Below, piece after piece: positions 34,884 through 45,766 of a stretch of DNA of 64,000 nucleotides; the first letter of the stretch is position 1; every line of letters starts with the position of its first letter. The position numbers were made by a program, and so were the translations under genes. The notes under the pieces were generated by a model. It was not told the origin of the DNA. It was given only the letters and a program-made list of their open reading frames with translations, and searched no databases. The DNA comes from Piliocolobus tephrosceles (Eukaryota; Chordata; Mammalia; Primates; Cercopithecidae): positions 134,518,979 through 134,582,978 of the forward strand of contig NC_045437.1 in assembly GCF_002776525.5 (NCBI RefSeq), written 5' to 3'.

Positions 34884-36735
34884 ATCTGTGCATCCTGGTG
34901 GTTTAAGCCTGGTGGTTGGCCATGGAAGGACACCAGGGCTTGCCCATTCATGCTACCAGACAAGGCAAAGGGTCTCCCCTGAGCTGCTGGTGGCTAGCTG
35001 GCCTCACGGCTGGGGCTCTAGGGAACTTCCTTGAAGCTGCTGAGACATTCTTGTCTTGGGCAATGTCCCTTCTCTTCCTGCCATGGCACTGGCTGCCTTC
35101 TATGCTTCACTGGTACAAGGAAAGTGGCATCTGAGGAAGTCAAAGGGCTTCAGAACTTAGAAAGTCAGTTGGACTGCACCCAGCTTTCCTTTGTCTCTTT
35201 TGGGATGTCACTTGAGCTCTGCTTTACTTAGAATTAGCTGCTTGTGACATCATTTGGGCTTGTACACCATTCGTATTTGTGGCGCCACAAGAGCTTTGTT
35301 CCATTAGGATTCAGCTACTTGTGGAGCTATTAAAAATTGAGACCAGGCTGTGGGACTCTTTGCCCAGACACTTGAGTGAGGATTTGTTTAGGAGAGACTA
35401 TGTGAGTAGGTAACATTTATGCTTGGGCCCTTCTTTTTCTTTCTTCTTTCTTTCTTCCTTTTCTTATCTTGCTTGCTCAAATCCAGGGATCCAGCCCTGG
35501 AGGGGAACAGTTTCCACCATGCTTATGAATGGGTAAACCTGTCTAAAGTCCCAAAGTACCTCTCATAACCGTGCCAGACTCTGTGGGGAAAAGAGAGTGT
35601 GAACGCTTCTGCAGGTTGTCTAAACAAGCTTGCCACCCTTATTGCCACACTCACTGTTGTCTATATGAGCGGAAGGTTGAAAACATCTGGGATAAATCTC
35701 TAACCCCAGTTCCAACCTCTTTGCCCTTTTTGCCTGCCTGATTCACTATATCACTTGTTACCCTTCAGTTATCTCTATCAAAATAGATAGACCAGGACTT
35801 GGAATAAGATTGAGGTACTAACAGGTGTCATTTTCCATCTCCCCTCCCCTGCACATGGACCTCGCTTTCTGATATCCCTAACTGCATAGGCTGTGTAGTG
35901 AGATTTGCCTACGCATGCCTCTTGGGATTGCAAACATTATTTTACACAGGTTGTGCAAAGTCAGACTGATCCATCCAACAACTAGGGGTCTAGTATCAGG
36001 AGGTAGCTTGTGGAACAAAGGCAGGGCACCAAGCAATAAGGACAGTAATCTTCACAGTTTTAACAAAGTCAAGCAGTACAAGTGCAGAAACCAAGTCAGA
36101 ATAAGCAACAGGGTTTATTTATTTATTTATTTAATTTATTATTTGAGACAGAGTCTTACTCAGGCTGGAGTGCAGTGGTGTGATCTTGGCTCACTGCAAC
36201 CTTCGCCTCCCAGGTTCAGGTGATTCTCCTGCCTCAGTCTCCTGAGTAGCTGGGATTACACGCATGTGCCACCACGCCCAGCTAATTTTTGTATTTTTAG
36301 TAGAGACGGGGTTTCACCATGTTGGCCAGGATGGTCTTGATTTCTTGACCTTGTGATCTGCCCACCTTGGCCTCCCAAAGTGCTGGGAGTATAGGTGTGA
36401 GCCACCACGCCTGACCAAGCAACAAGATTTTTATCTCCTTCCTTACCAGAAACCCCTTGGGGTGCATTCTGGGCAACTAATGGGCTTACAGCTATGAGCC
36501 CATGACTAAGAGAAAGATGATTTTTTACTATAATACTGTCTGAACTCTATACCATGAAGATGATGATGAATTTTGTCTTCTGAAAGGAAGTGTTGGACCC
36601 TAATCCAGCTAAAATTATTTTTTCAAAGGACTGGGAAATGAGAAGAAATACCATAATGCCAGGCTTTCATGTTATTGCATAATCCGGATCCCTGTTGGGA
36701 TGGGGGGATAGTGGGGTGGGCACCAACTCTTAGCT
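34884..36735 (+). mobile_element. Provirus leader region
   Basis: This is the leader between the primer site and gag, interrupted by an antisense Alu at 36111-36416. A T/C-rich run lies at 35430-35470. No convincing open frame is present. The leader is long for a class I element even without the Alu, so part of it may be decayed 5' gag. Confidence 0.65.
36103..36424 (-). mobile_element. Antisense Alu inside provirus leader
   Basis: This full-length antisense Alu begins with a T-rich tttattta tail and ends at 'ctgacc' (36416). The flanking aagcaaca copies at 36103-36110 and 36417-36424 are the target duplication. Both arms are well preserved, consistent with AluS. Confidence 0.93.
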
Positions 36736-38090
36736 GTGCAGAAAGACAGAAGGAAAATTATTCCAGATAGTCGTATCCAGGAACAAAAAGATGAGGAAGA
36801 TCTTGCCCTTTTAAAATGCCCTGAATCTGGCTGTACTGGCAGTGACTGTTCCTGCAGCTGCAGCTCAGCCTGCAGCCACCCTCCCCCTTATACATCCTGC
36901 CACAGCAGTAGCTCCAGCAACCCCTCCCAAGGCTGCAGCAGCAGCCCCACCTATGACCATAGTACTGCCTCTCCCCCTGGCCACTGTCTCAACTGCTTCA
37001 TCCCCACCATATAAAGAGCCAGACCTAGAAGAAGGGGTTGCAGCATTTACAGTATGATGAGGGAATTGGAATGATTTCCCTCTCCAGGACCCAGCAGGGC
37101 ACCCGATTTGCACAGGGCAATACCATGACCAGAGCATGGCAATTCCCACTTAGGCAAATATCTGTGGGTGGCTTGGATGAAAACAGGCAGCCTGCCAGAC
37201 ATTATCGGGCTTACAACCCATTTTCAATGCCTGATTCATTAAATCAGAAAAGTTCCAACCCACCTTATATAAAGGATCCTCAAAAAATGACAGACCTCTT
37301 TGAATCTATTTTTGCCACCCATCAGCCCACTTAAGCAGATGTTTGAGTCTCTATAAACTGGCTGCTAACTGGAGATGAAAGGAGTCTAGTAATGGAGAAG
37401 ACAAACAAGGAATCTCAGGGTCTCTCTGAGACCAGTCCAAATAATACCCCTGATCCTGCTGGAGTTGCTCCGCATACAAACCCAAATTGGGATCCCAATC
37501 AAACTGGGAACATGGCCCACCTGGAACATTACTGGTGTACATCCTGGTAGGAATCAGAGGATTAATGTCCAAATGAGAGTTTAAACAGAGTTCAGAGAGT
37601 CCTGCAAAAGATGAATGAGGATCCCTCTGAATTCTTAGAACATATTTACCAATATAAATTCCACAGATATACTGGTAAAAGTCCAGATGACTCAAAGAAT
37701 TCAAGACTACTGAACATGACTTTCATTCAGTAGAGTGATCTCAACATAAAGAAGAAGTCAGAAAAACAGGGTGCTGCACTGGGAATGGCCTCTTCCCAGC
37801 AGGCAGATGTTGTCTCCAAAGTATACAATGGCAGGGAGGAAAAGAAACAAAAGCCCACCACCACATATGTGGTATGGGCATGAAAGCCTCTGAGAAACCG
37901 GTGCATGACTCTGGGTAGCAACCAATGTGCCTATTGTAGAAAGGAAGGCCATTGGAAAGACAGCTGCCCAAAATTAAAGGGCCCAGAGGGCCAGAGAAAA
38001 GCTGAATCCACCCAGGAGAGAGGACACAGGCAAATAATGGGACAAGGTTGTGGCCTTGATGATGAACAGAGATGTCTGGGGGCTCCCTTA
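36736..38090 (+). pseudogene. gag: gag relic (capsid and nucleocapsid)
   Basis: This is the decayed structural gene of the provirus. A proline/alanine/serine-rich segment (36800-37020) precedes the capsid part. One open stretch, 37038-37334, ends in DLFESIFATHQPT followed by a stop. The equivalent of the major homology region lies at about 37590-37745 (DPSEFLEHIYQYKFHRY, then MTFIQ and a stop). The nucleocapsid has one intact CCHC knuckle at about 37925-37966 (CAYCRKEGHWKDSC, spacing C-2-C-4-H-4-C). A single knuckle is typical of gammaretrovirus-like elements. Stops and frame changes break it at least three times, so no Gag product is possible. Confidence 0.85.
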
Positions 38091-38400
38091 AATCTCTCCG
38101 ACCCAATTAAAATTTCCCCACAGGAGCCCCAGGTACAATTGACAGTGGGGAACAAGCTAATCAATTTCCTGGTCAATACAGATGCCACTTACTCAGTTCT
38201 TAACACACCAGAAGCACAAAGCACCAAATGATAGTACCTATAACAGGAGTGGGAAGAACAATAAAACTTTCTCACAACCTCCAGAGTGCAAACTGGGAGG
38301 CCTGGAACTAAAGAAACAACTTTGTCTATATATCAGAATGCCCAATCCCCCCACTGGGATGGGACCTGCTATAAATTAAATGCTCAAGTAACTTTCTGCC
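38091..38400 (+). pseudogene. pro: pro relic (aspartic protease) with altered active site
   Basis: In frame with the zinc-knuckle segment, protease-like sequence follows (VQLTVGNKLINFLV). The catalytic D-T/S-G-A triad reads N-T-D-A at about 38173-38184, so the essential aspartate is gone. A frameshift near 38220 is followed by a decayed linker ('aatgctcaagtaactttc'). It would have processed the Gag-Pol polyprotein; it is clearly inactive. Confidence 0.75.
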
Positions 38401-39500
38401 TGAGAAGCAGCAATTGCACTTACAGGTCCTGCTGGAACAGGCACTACAGCTACAACTACTACTCACTCACCCTGAGAAGAAGGAAGACAAAGACTTTCCT
38501 TTGGAAATCTACAAAAGGGTAAGTAATTGCATTTGGGTAGACAGAACCTTAGAGATCAAAACAACTTTCTGATATTGTTGGATGGTGTTGCCTCAAGGGT
38601 TCAAAAATTGGCACACTATCTTTGAGGAAATATTGGCAAAGAACGTGAGAAGCTTACAACTAGATAAAGGAGTTCTGCTATTATATGTAGATGGCTTACC
38701 AATAGCAAGCCTTGATTATGAAAAATAAATGTCCAACATGATTCTAGTCCTAAATCACCTGGCCCAATGTGAATATAATGTATCCCTGCAGAAGGCCCAA
38801 ATCTTCAAACAAAAATAACCTATCTCAGCTTCAGGTTGAAGCAGGGCAAAAGGAGCCTAATGACTGATAGAAAGTGAGCCATCAAAGCTCCAGATAATAG
38901 AAGGTGTTTGTGAAGACTCAGAAATGGCTGGCTTCTGTCAGATTTGGATCCCTAGTTTTGGGTTAATGGCAAAGTACTCTATGAAGATTTACAGAAACTA
39001 CACTCAGAGCTCCTGACCTGAACAAATGAATGTCAACGGGCATTTGATGTAATCAAAGAAACACTGATAACAGCCTGAGTGTTGAGATTGCTGGACCCCC
39101 AGAAGCCATGCAAACCCTATATCCATGAGAAACAAGGCATAGATCTGGGTGTGCTTCTCCAAATGCTTGGAGATGCCCTGCAACTCATAGCCTATTTCTC
39201 CAAACAGTTGGACTGAACAACCAAGGGGTGGCCCCATGCCTTTAGGCAGTGGCAGCCTCCTGTGAAGTCCTACAGGAAGCATACAAATTTAGCCTGGGAC
39301 AATTGGTCACTGTGCTCATGCCTCATGAGGTATTGACTTTGCTGGAACAAAAGGAAGCTACCGGCTCATTGCAGGGTGAATGGGCGAATACCAGACCGTC
39401 TTCTTCGATGATGTAAACATTACCTTACAAACCACTATCACTTTAAACCCTATTACACTGCTTCCAGCCATGGAACCCAACCCTGGGTGATAGCATGACT
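38401..39500 (+). pseudogene. pol: pol relic: reverse transcriptase, partly deleted
   Basis: After a short degenerate linker the sequence jumps to the middle of the palm domain: LPQGFKNWHTIFEEILAKN is encoded at about 38588-38645. The catalytic box follows at about 38675-38695, reading YVDG instead of YVDD. The earlier fingers/palm segment expected between the protease and LPQGF is largely missing, apparently a deletion near 38520-38570. The thumb and connection regions to 39500 are full of stops. No polymerase activity is possible. Confidence 0.78.
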
Positions 39501-39502
39501 GT

Positions 39503-39786
39503 TTGGAAATCTTTAGTGCAGTCTATTCCACGAAGTTGGACCTGTCAGATCAGCCAATGAATGCTCCAGATTGGAAGCTACACCTTGATAGGAATAGTTT
39601 CATGGAAGGTGGAAAATGCAGAACTGGGTATGCTGTGGTGACTACTGACAGGTTAACAGAAACTCATGCTCTGACAGTACTGCTGCACAGAGGGCTGAGA
39701 CACTTGGCCTAACCAGGGCCCTAGAGCTGTCCCAAGGAAAGTGGGTAAACATTTACACTGACTCCAAATATGCCATCATGGTAGTG
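39503..39786 (+). pseudogene. pol: pol relic: RNase H, N-terminal part
   Basis: This RNase H-like segment begins around 39555 and carries GYAVVTTDRLTETHAL, followed after a frameshift by WVNIYTDSKYAIMV. The aspartate of the TDS motif is visible, while the first acidic box reads LDRNS. The domain is cut exactly after this motif by a HERV-K-type LTR and resumes at 40771. Confidence 0.82.
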
Positions 39787-40770
39787 TGTTGCAGGAAGTC
39801 AGGGACCCCAAATGGAGGGACCAGCTGAAGCTGTGGCAGAACATAAATTGTGAAGATTTCATTTCACTTCCCCAATCAATACTCTTATAATTTCCTATGC
39901 CTGTCTTTAATCTCTTAATCCCATCATCTTTATAAGCTGAGGATGTATGTCACCTCAGGACCCTGTGATGATTACATTAACTGTACAAATGGTTTGCAAA
40001 ACATGTGTGTTTGAACAATATGAAATCAAGGCACCCTAAAAAAGAACAACATAACAGCGATTTTCAGAGAACAAGGAAAAATAACCATAAGGTCTGACTG
40101 CCTGCGGGGTCGGGCAGAATACAACCATATTTTTCTTCTTGTAGGAAGCCTATAAACGGACGTATGAGCAGAAGAAATATCACTGAATTCTTTTCCTAGC
40201 AAGGAATATTAATAATTGATAACCCTGGGGAAGGAATGCATTCCCAGGGGTAGGTCTATAAACAGCTGCTCTGGGAGTGTCTGTCTTATATGGTTGAGAT
40301 AAGGGATGAAATACACCCTGGTCTCCTGTAGTGCCCTCAGGCTTACTGGGATTGGGAAATTGCAGCCTGGTGAACTCTAGTCAGACTGGTTGTCTGCTCT
40401 CGAATCCTGTTTCCTGTTAAGATGTTTATCAAGACAATGCATGTCCAGCGGGACATGGACCCTCATCAGTAATTCTAATTTTGCCCTTGCCTTGTGATCT
40501 TGCTCTGCCCTTTGACTTGTGATCTTTTATTGCCCTTTGAAGCATGTGACACCCCCTACTTTTTCAAAATCCCTAATAAAAACCTGCTGGTTTTGCGGCT
40601 TGAGGTAGCCATCATGGTCCTACCAATATGTGATGGTACCCCTGGAGGCCCAGCTGAAAAATTCTTCTTTTTGTACTCTTTCTCTTTATTTCTCAGACTG
40701 GTCAACACTTAGGGAAAATAGAAAAGAATCTACATTGAAATATTGGGGGCTGGTTCTCCCGATAGTACTG
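39781..40770 (+). mobile_element. HERV-K-type (MER9/HML-like) solo LTR nested in pol
   Basis: This class II solo LTR of about 978 bp (39787-40764) lies in sense orientation. It starts 'tgttgcaggaagtcagggac' and carries 'gaccctgtgatgattacatt' and 'gactgcctgcggggtcgggc'. It then has 'ccctaataaaaacctgctgg' (polyadenylation signal) and 'tattgggggctggttctccc' near the end. A 6-bp target duplication, gtagtg (39781-39786) and gtactg (40765-40770), has one mismatch; 6 bp is usual for HERV-K. It interrupts the RNase H domain of the older provirus. Assignment to MER9 (HML-3) rather than another HML LTR is tentative. Confidence 0.88.
40575..40580 (+). promoter_or_regulatory. Polyadenylation signal in HERV-K-type LTR
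   Basis: AATAAA lies in 'ccctaataaaaacctgctgg', the conserved R-region position in this LTR group. The signal itself is intact. Confidence 0.7.
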
Positions 40771-41130
40771 TATGTTCACAGAGCCATCTGGAAAGAGAGA
40801 GAGCTCCTAACATCAGGAAATAAGGACATTAAACACCCAATGGGAATTTTAGCCCTGTCAGGAGCAGTTGCTGTGCCCACCCAGGCCTCCATCATACACT
40901 CTCCTGGGCACCAGAAAGATAACTCTCAAAAAGCCAAACCAAATTGAATGGCTCATAAGGCTGCAAAGTGGTCTGTTTGGGAAACAGAGATGTCAGGGTC
41001 TTTTATATTCATTTGGATTCATCAGATTTTAAACTCCATTCCACTGAGAAAGATGAAAAGCACCCCTGGGTCTGGGGCTTTGGTAAAACAGACCCAGATT
41101 AACTCTGGAAAACTGATGCCTATGGAATAA
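40771..41130 (+). pseudogene. pol: pol relic: RNase H C-terminal part and tether
   Basis: The frame resumes after the nested LTR with VHRAIWKERELLTSG and later ASIIHSPGHQ, which is the histidine-containing C-terminal motif of retroviral RNase H. The sequence up to about 41130 is the decayed link to integrase. Confidence 0.82.
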
Positions 41131-42180
41131 TTTTACTCCCTGAGGCCCTGGTTTATCCGATTTTAAGACATCTACACAAGGGAACACACTATAGGAGAGA
41201 TACTCTTGCCAACCTAATATTGACCTACCTCAGGGGCCCACACCTCCAGAAAACTATTCAGAAAATAATGCACGGACACGTTTTATGCACTAAGAATAAT
41301 CCCAAAATTTAAATCACTACCCTCCCACCCCACTAGGGGTGTATAATACAAAGGCTATGCCACTTTGAGGACAAACAGGTTTACCTCACTCAAATCTCAC
41401 TCAAATACCCAAGGCCAGTAAGAATTATAGATTTCTTTTGGTATTTGTGGACAGCTGTTGGGGATGGGTCAAGGTATACCCTGCTAAATCTGAGAAAGCT
41501 ACAGAGGTAGCCAAAGCATTACTGAAGGAAGTAATTCCCAGGTTTGGACTCCCATTCACTACACAAAATGACAGTGGCTCTTCCTTTATTTCAGAAGTTA
41601 TCCAGAAGGTAAGTCAAGCATTACAGATTTAATAAAAATTGCATTTGTCATGGAGACCACAATCAATGGGGAAAACAGAGAAGATGAACTATACCTTAAA
41701 GAGTACAATGGCCAAACTCTGCCAGGAAAGTAATCTGAGTTGGAATAAGATTTTGCCTGTTGCCTTGCTCCAAATCAGAGTAGCACCATGAAATGGGCTT
41801 ATATTGAGCCTCTTTAAAATTACATATGGGAGACCATTCCAGACCCCTTTACTAGGGATCCCACCTTTGAATCTCTTCAGTGAGTTCAGGGTTAAATAAT
41901 ATGTACAACAATTAGAACAGACATTACTAACTATGCAGCAATTTGCTCTTTCCAGGTATCCTACTACACAGATGAGCTTCTTCACCTGTTCCATCCAGGG
42001 GACAAGGTGCCATTAAAGTCCTGGAAAACTCAAGGGCCAAATCAACAACTGACTGAAAAATAGACTGGATCCCATGATGAGCTGCTGACCTCTCATTCAT
42101 CAGTCAACCTGTACAGAATGAAACCACGGGTCCACCACTCTGAAATAAACGTGGCTCCACCCTAGCTTGACCCCACAGAG
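41131..42180 (+). pseudogene. pol: pol relic: integrase
   Basis: This is an integrase relic in order. A zinc-binding region with two histidines (HKGTHY) and HVLCTKNN lies at about 41165-41300. The catalytic core has a first aspartate in LLVFVDSCWGWV (41427-41470) and a second in FTTQNDSGSSF (41555-41590). The third acidic residue lies in the 'aaaacagagaagatgaac' region near 41672, after a stop and frame change. The C-terminal part ends near 42180. The residues are visible, but the gene is split over several frames. Confidence 0.8.
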
Positions 42181-42296
42181 GAGCCTGCTTAGACATGTGA
42201 GCCAAAAGAAGAGTGAAAACTACTACTTAAGAAAAACTACAGATAAGTAAAGCTCTATTTTTAATTTCCTATAGAATGAATAAAATGAAACCCTCA

Positions 42297-42535
42297 CAGG
42301 CTGGGCAACATAGGGAGACGTTGTCTTTATAAAAAACAAAGATAATGATAATAATAAACAATTAGCTGAGTGTATCTGTGAACATCTGTGGTCCCAGATA
42401 TTCAGAAGGTTGAGGTGGGGGGATCACTTGAGTCCAGGTAGTCCAAGCTGCAGTGAGCCATGACTGCACTGCTGCACTCTAGCCTGGATGACAACATGAG
42501 ACCTTGTCTCAACAAAAAACCAACAAACAAACCCT
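42297..42535 (+). mobile_element. 5'-truncated old Alu (AluJ-like) in provirus
   Basis: The sequence 'ctgggcaacatagggagacg', then 'gtggtcccagatattcagaag', 'caagctgcagtgagccatga' and 'ctagcctggatgacaacatg' ends in a CAAA-rich tail. It lacks most of the left arm. Divergence suggests AluJ. Confidence 0.85.
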
Positions 42536-43355
42536 TATTTCTCTGATCTGCTGGGTATCATCCATACAGGAAAATGCCTGGCCACACTTGCAAGTCTTCA
42601 CAGAAGACCTTAAGTAGTGGACAGGGGAATAGATGTCAGGTGTAACCAGAAAAGATACAACCCAATGGCCCATAAATAAGAATCTCAATGACTCTGGACT
42701 TGGGAAGCCTTTCTCGATAAATGTAACACAAGAAACAGTAATCACATTGGCCCCTCCACTACTAGATGCAAAAATGATGGCCCAAGAAGGAAGGCCCCAG
42801 AACTCTCACTATACAAACAGGCTTCTTCAAATCTAGGAAAGCTTTACAAGGATGACAAATCAGCAGGATGCTTAAGTCAGATAGCCCCTCAAACCATGGC
42901 CAGATACTTGAGTCATGGGCTGGATTCCCTCAGGACAGCATCAACATACCACAGTTCTAAGGAAAGGGGGATGGCTGCAAGTGACTGATCCCAGTGACCT
43001 GGCATTAACTGGTACACTTCTAATGGAATTCAGTGGTTATGTGGCATAAACCTCTCACCCTGGCTATCATCAGGATGGCTGTGTACACTGGGCCTCTCCT
43101 GGGCTCATGGACACTGGGCAATGACTATAGAATAACCCATTAATCTTCCTCACGTGGTTAAAAGATGAACCAGGTCCATTTTTTGCTGGTACAATCACCT
43201 AGCTTCTGTGTTCCTCCATCCCTGGGTCTGGATGATGTCATCTGGCATGTGGAAGCCCTTGCTAATTACACCCAAGGGGCTCTAAATGACAGGGTACATC
43301 TCTGATAAATGGCAAAATATACCATATGCATAAAGCTGTTTAACAAAATCAGAAG

Positions 43356-43392
43356 GCATTATATATATATATATATATAATGATAATAATAT
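43356..43392. repeat. (TA)n microsatellite
   Basis: tatata units with interruptions lie next to an Alu 3' side, probably grown from its tail. Confidence 0.85.
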
Positions 43393-43617
43393 ATATTACC
43401 TCCACCTCTTAGGTTCAAGCAATTCTCCTGCCACAGCCTCCCAAGTAGCTGGAACTACAGGCACGTGCCACTATGCCCAGCTAATTTTTTGTATTTTTAG
43501 TAGAGATGGGGTTTCACCATGTTGGCCAGGCTGGTCTCAAACTCCTGACTTCAGGTAATCCACCTGCCTCGGCCTCCCAAACTGCTGGGATTACAGGTGT
43601 GAGCCACCATGCCCACC
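43393..43617 (-). mobile_element. Antisense Alu fragment in env
   Basis: This Alu in reverse lacks the outer part of the right arm. It runs from 'cctccacctcttaggttcaa' to 'gtgagccaccatgccc'. It interrupts the provirus transmembrane region. A TA-rich run marks its former tail side. Confidence 0.92.
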
Positions 43618-44131
43618 CAGCTGGCACTAGATATTCTAATGGCTGTTCAAGGGGGCACCTGTGCCTGCATTAAAACCAAGTGTTATATAATATATTCTAG
43701 ACAACTTGGAAAATATCTCATTAGCCCTAAATAATATGCATAGATAAATTCACTTCATGTCTGACCCTACATTGTTACTAGATCAATGATTTGCATTCTG
43801 ATGCTGGTCAGGACCATCCTGGTGGAAAAAGTTAACTGGTGACTTTGATGATAATTGCAGGAATAGGCATACTTCTTTGCTGTGAATCCTACTACTGTTA
43901 TATAATCTGCATGGGAATGCAAGATAGACTTTCCCAGAGGCTTGCAAACCCTTCTATTATAATGCTCCAACAGGCTTCCTTCATGGGCCCAGGTACTTGA
44001 AAATATTTTCAACTCCACGTAAATCAGTTCCATTCCAATGTCCTTTAACTACACCCCATTCAGCAGGAAGTAGCCAGAATGCATATCCACTATCCATAGG
44101 AATGGAATGGAATTAGCTGCCAGCAGCAAGT

Positions 44132-44672
44132 TGTAACCAAGGACCCTATTTTTAAATATTTTTCTTTTCCTTCCTTGCTTATTTTATGTTTAGCTTCTTA
44201 AGAGCAAAATGGTAACCTTTGCTTACTTTCCTTCCACCAGGTACCCCGTTGCACCATGTTTCCCTTATCTAATTGAATGCATACTTAGAAGTTCCAGAGA
44301 CTAAATTTTGAAACAATCCAGGCACCTATGAAATTCTTCCCCAGTAGGTAGTTATCTGAAGGCTGCAGTTAATTTACAACCTGGCTGTGCCTGATATGAT
44401 ACCAGCCCATTCACCAGATGGGACAATAACTCGAGTCCAGAATAAGTCATGTAGTCTGGTGACCCCTCATCACTCCTGAGTGCCTGTAAGAACCAATTTC
44501 CCCTTCTTAAACTCTTGCATTTTATCCAACATTTGAAATGGCTTCTTTAAGGCATAGAGCTTTGGCCATTCCTCCACTGATAGCTCTGGAATAAGTCACT
44601 TCCCTCCCACTGCACTCATACCTGTTATGTGTCTTTGTAAGTGGTGAACAGTAGAACCTGTGCTTGGTTGCA
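44132..44672 (+). mobile_element. 3' LTR of the HERV-I-like provirus
   Basis: 541 bp, collinear with the 5' LTR. It starts 'tgtaaccaaggacccta' and ends 'cttggttgca', with the regular TG...CA ends, and gaag follows. It is better preserved at its first bases than the 5' LTR. Confidence 0.92.
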
Positions 44673-44676
44673 GAAG

Positions 44677-45068
44677 TGTCAGGAAGGAAGAAGGAAAAAG
44701 GAAAAGAGCAGAAATGCAGTACAGACAGTAGACTATCTCTTTCCCAAAATTTTATACATCATATTTGATCATTTTTAAAAATTACAGCATTCTGCTATAT
44801 AAGACAATGTTATTTCAAGTGGGAAAGTTACACTGACCAAAATAAAGGCTTTTGTACCTTGCCTGAAGTGATAAAATGTTAATAACAGTATACTGTCATA
44901 AAGTTTATTTTTGCCAGGTATTGTAACGGCCAGAGAAACACTATGAAAACTATAGAAAAAGATACACTCAAACATAGTATAAGTAAAGGTGGAATCCTTT
45001 TAAAAGGTTCAAGTAACTTGTAGGAAAGCAAGAAGAGACCAACATGGGAAACAAATGGAAACAAATAA
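44677..45068 (+). mobile_element. L1M, end of ORF1 and inter-ORF spacer
   Basis: The host L1 resumes directly after the provirus target duplication. 'aggaaggaagaaggaaaaag' continues the ORF1 end. The spacer follows with 'aaaaagatacactcaaacat' and 'ggttcaagtaacttgtagga'. The order fits a single L1 split by the provirus. Confidence 0.72.
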
Positions 45069-45240
45069 TTTAATGTTTAACCATTTTAAAGTACAGGGCT
45101 CAGTGGCTATTAGTGTAATAGTATATTTAGAGTGAATTGTCCAACACCACAAGCAATTTTAAAATAGTTTCACTAGCCCATAAAGAAACCCTGGATCAAC
45201 TGGCAATCACCCTCCCCTCAACCCAAGCCCCTAAAAAGGG
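45069..45240 (-). mobile_element. L1M-type 3' UTR fragment in inverted orientation
   Basis: 'aaccattttaaagtacaggg', 'ctcagtggctatta' and 'ctggcaatcaccctcccc' match an old L1 3' UTR read in reverse, opposite to its surroundings. It stands where the first half of ORF2 should be. Confidence 0.55.
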
Positions 45241-45357
45241 TATCTCCAGGGCCAGATAGTGTCACTGGAGAATTCTACCACATATTTAAAGAATAGTAAT
45301 TTTACACAATATCTTTCAGAAAATAGAAAATAGACTACTTTTCAACTTATGAGTCCA
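45241..45357 (+). mobile_element. L1M ORF2 fragment (reverse transcriptase region)
   Basis: 'ccagggccagatagtgtcac' and 'ggagaattctaccacatat' belong to the ORF2 segment just before the polymerase core. It is cut by an LTR at 45358 and resumes at 45767. Confidence 0.75.
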
Positions 45358-45766
45358 TGTATTAGTCTATCCTTGCACTGCTATAAAGAGATACCTGAAA
45401 CCGGGTAATTTATAAAGAAAAGAGGTTTAATTGGCTCACAGGTCTACTGGCTGTGCATGCATGGCACTGGCATCTTCTTGGCTTCTGGGGTGGCCTCAGG
45501 GAGCTTTCACTCATGGCAGAAAGCAGAGTGGGAGCAGGCATTTCACATGGCAAAAGCCGGAGGAAGAGGAAGAGTGGCGTGTAGGGAGAGGTGCCACACT
45601 TTAAAACAACCAGATCTCCTGACAAATTGTCACCAGGACAGCACCAAGCCATGAGGGATCATCCCCCATAACCAAAACACCTCCCACCAGGCCACACCTC
45701 CAGCACTGGGGGTTACAGTTCAACATGAGATTTAGAGGGGACACATATCGATACCACATCAGTCCA
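45353..45766 (-). mobile_element. MST-type MaLR solo LTR with target duplication
   Basis: A solo LTR lies antisense at 45358-45761 (404 bp). The plus strand starts 'tgtattagtctatccttgca' and ends 'ataccacatca', with the antisense MaLR landmark 'gggtaatttataaagaaaag' near the start. Identical gtcca copies flank it at 45353-45357 and 45762-45766. It lies in L1M ORF2, and no internal part remains. The length and internal blocks suggest MST rather than THE1. Confidence 0.9.

Larger units (their letters stand above)
42540..44131 (+). pseudogene. env: env relic (SU and TM)
   Basis: This is a heavily decayed envelope gene. A surface-subunit landmark lies at about 43022-43096 (NGIQWLCGINLSPWLSS and a following CTLG-type segment). 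In the transmembrane subunit, an Alu at 43393-43617 splits the region just before the cysteine motif. The rest of that motif is at 43640-43690, with GGTCACIKTKCY, where the last cysteine of the CX6CC motif is replaced by Y. WWKKL near 43820 marks the membrane-proximal segment. Many stops exclude an envelope product. This CX6CC-type organisation is that of class I elements. Confidence 0.75.
34323..44676 (+). mobile_element. Class I endogenous retrovirus, tRNA-Ile primed (HERV-I-like), with nested insertions
   Basis: This is a complete but dead provirus in sense orientation. LTRs at 34327-34860 and 44132-44672 flank leader, gag, pro, pol and env relics in normal order. The target duplication gaag (34323-34326 and 44673-44676) lies within the ORF1 end of an L1M, whose sequence is continuous across it. 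The primer site matches tRNA-Ile, the hallmark of the HERV-I group. A single zinc knuckle, a gag major-homology-like region and the env transmembrane motif support class I. Insertions inside it are an antisense Alu (36111), a HERV-K-type LTR (39787), an old Alu fragment (42297) and an antisense Alu (43393). All genes carry stops and frameshifts, and a piece of reverse transcriptase appears deleted. The family name is inferred, not searched. Confidence 0.88.

Noticed and set aside
34327..44672. A possibly functional retroviral gene
   Set aside because: No provirus frame exceeds about 120 codons. Active-site residues are altered in protease and polymerase, and nested insertions split pol and env.
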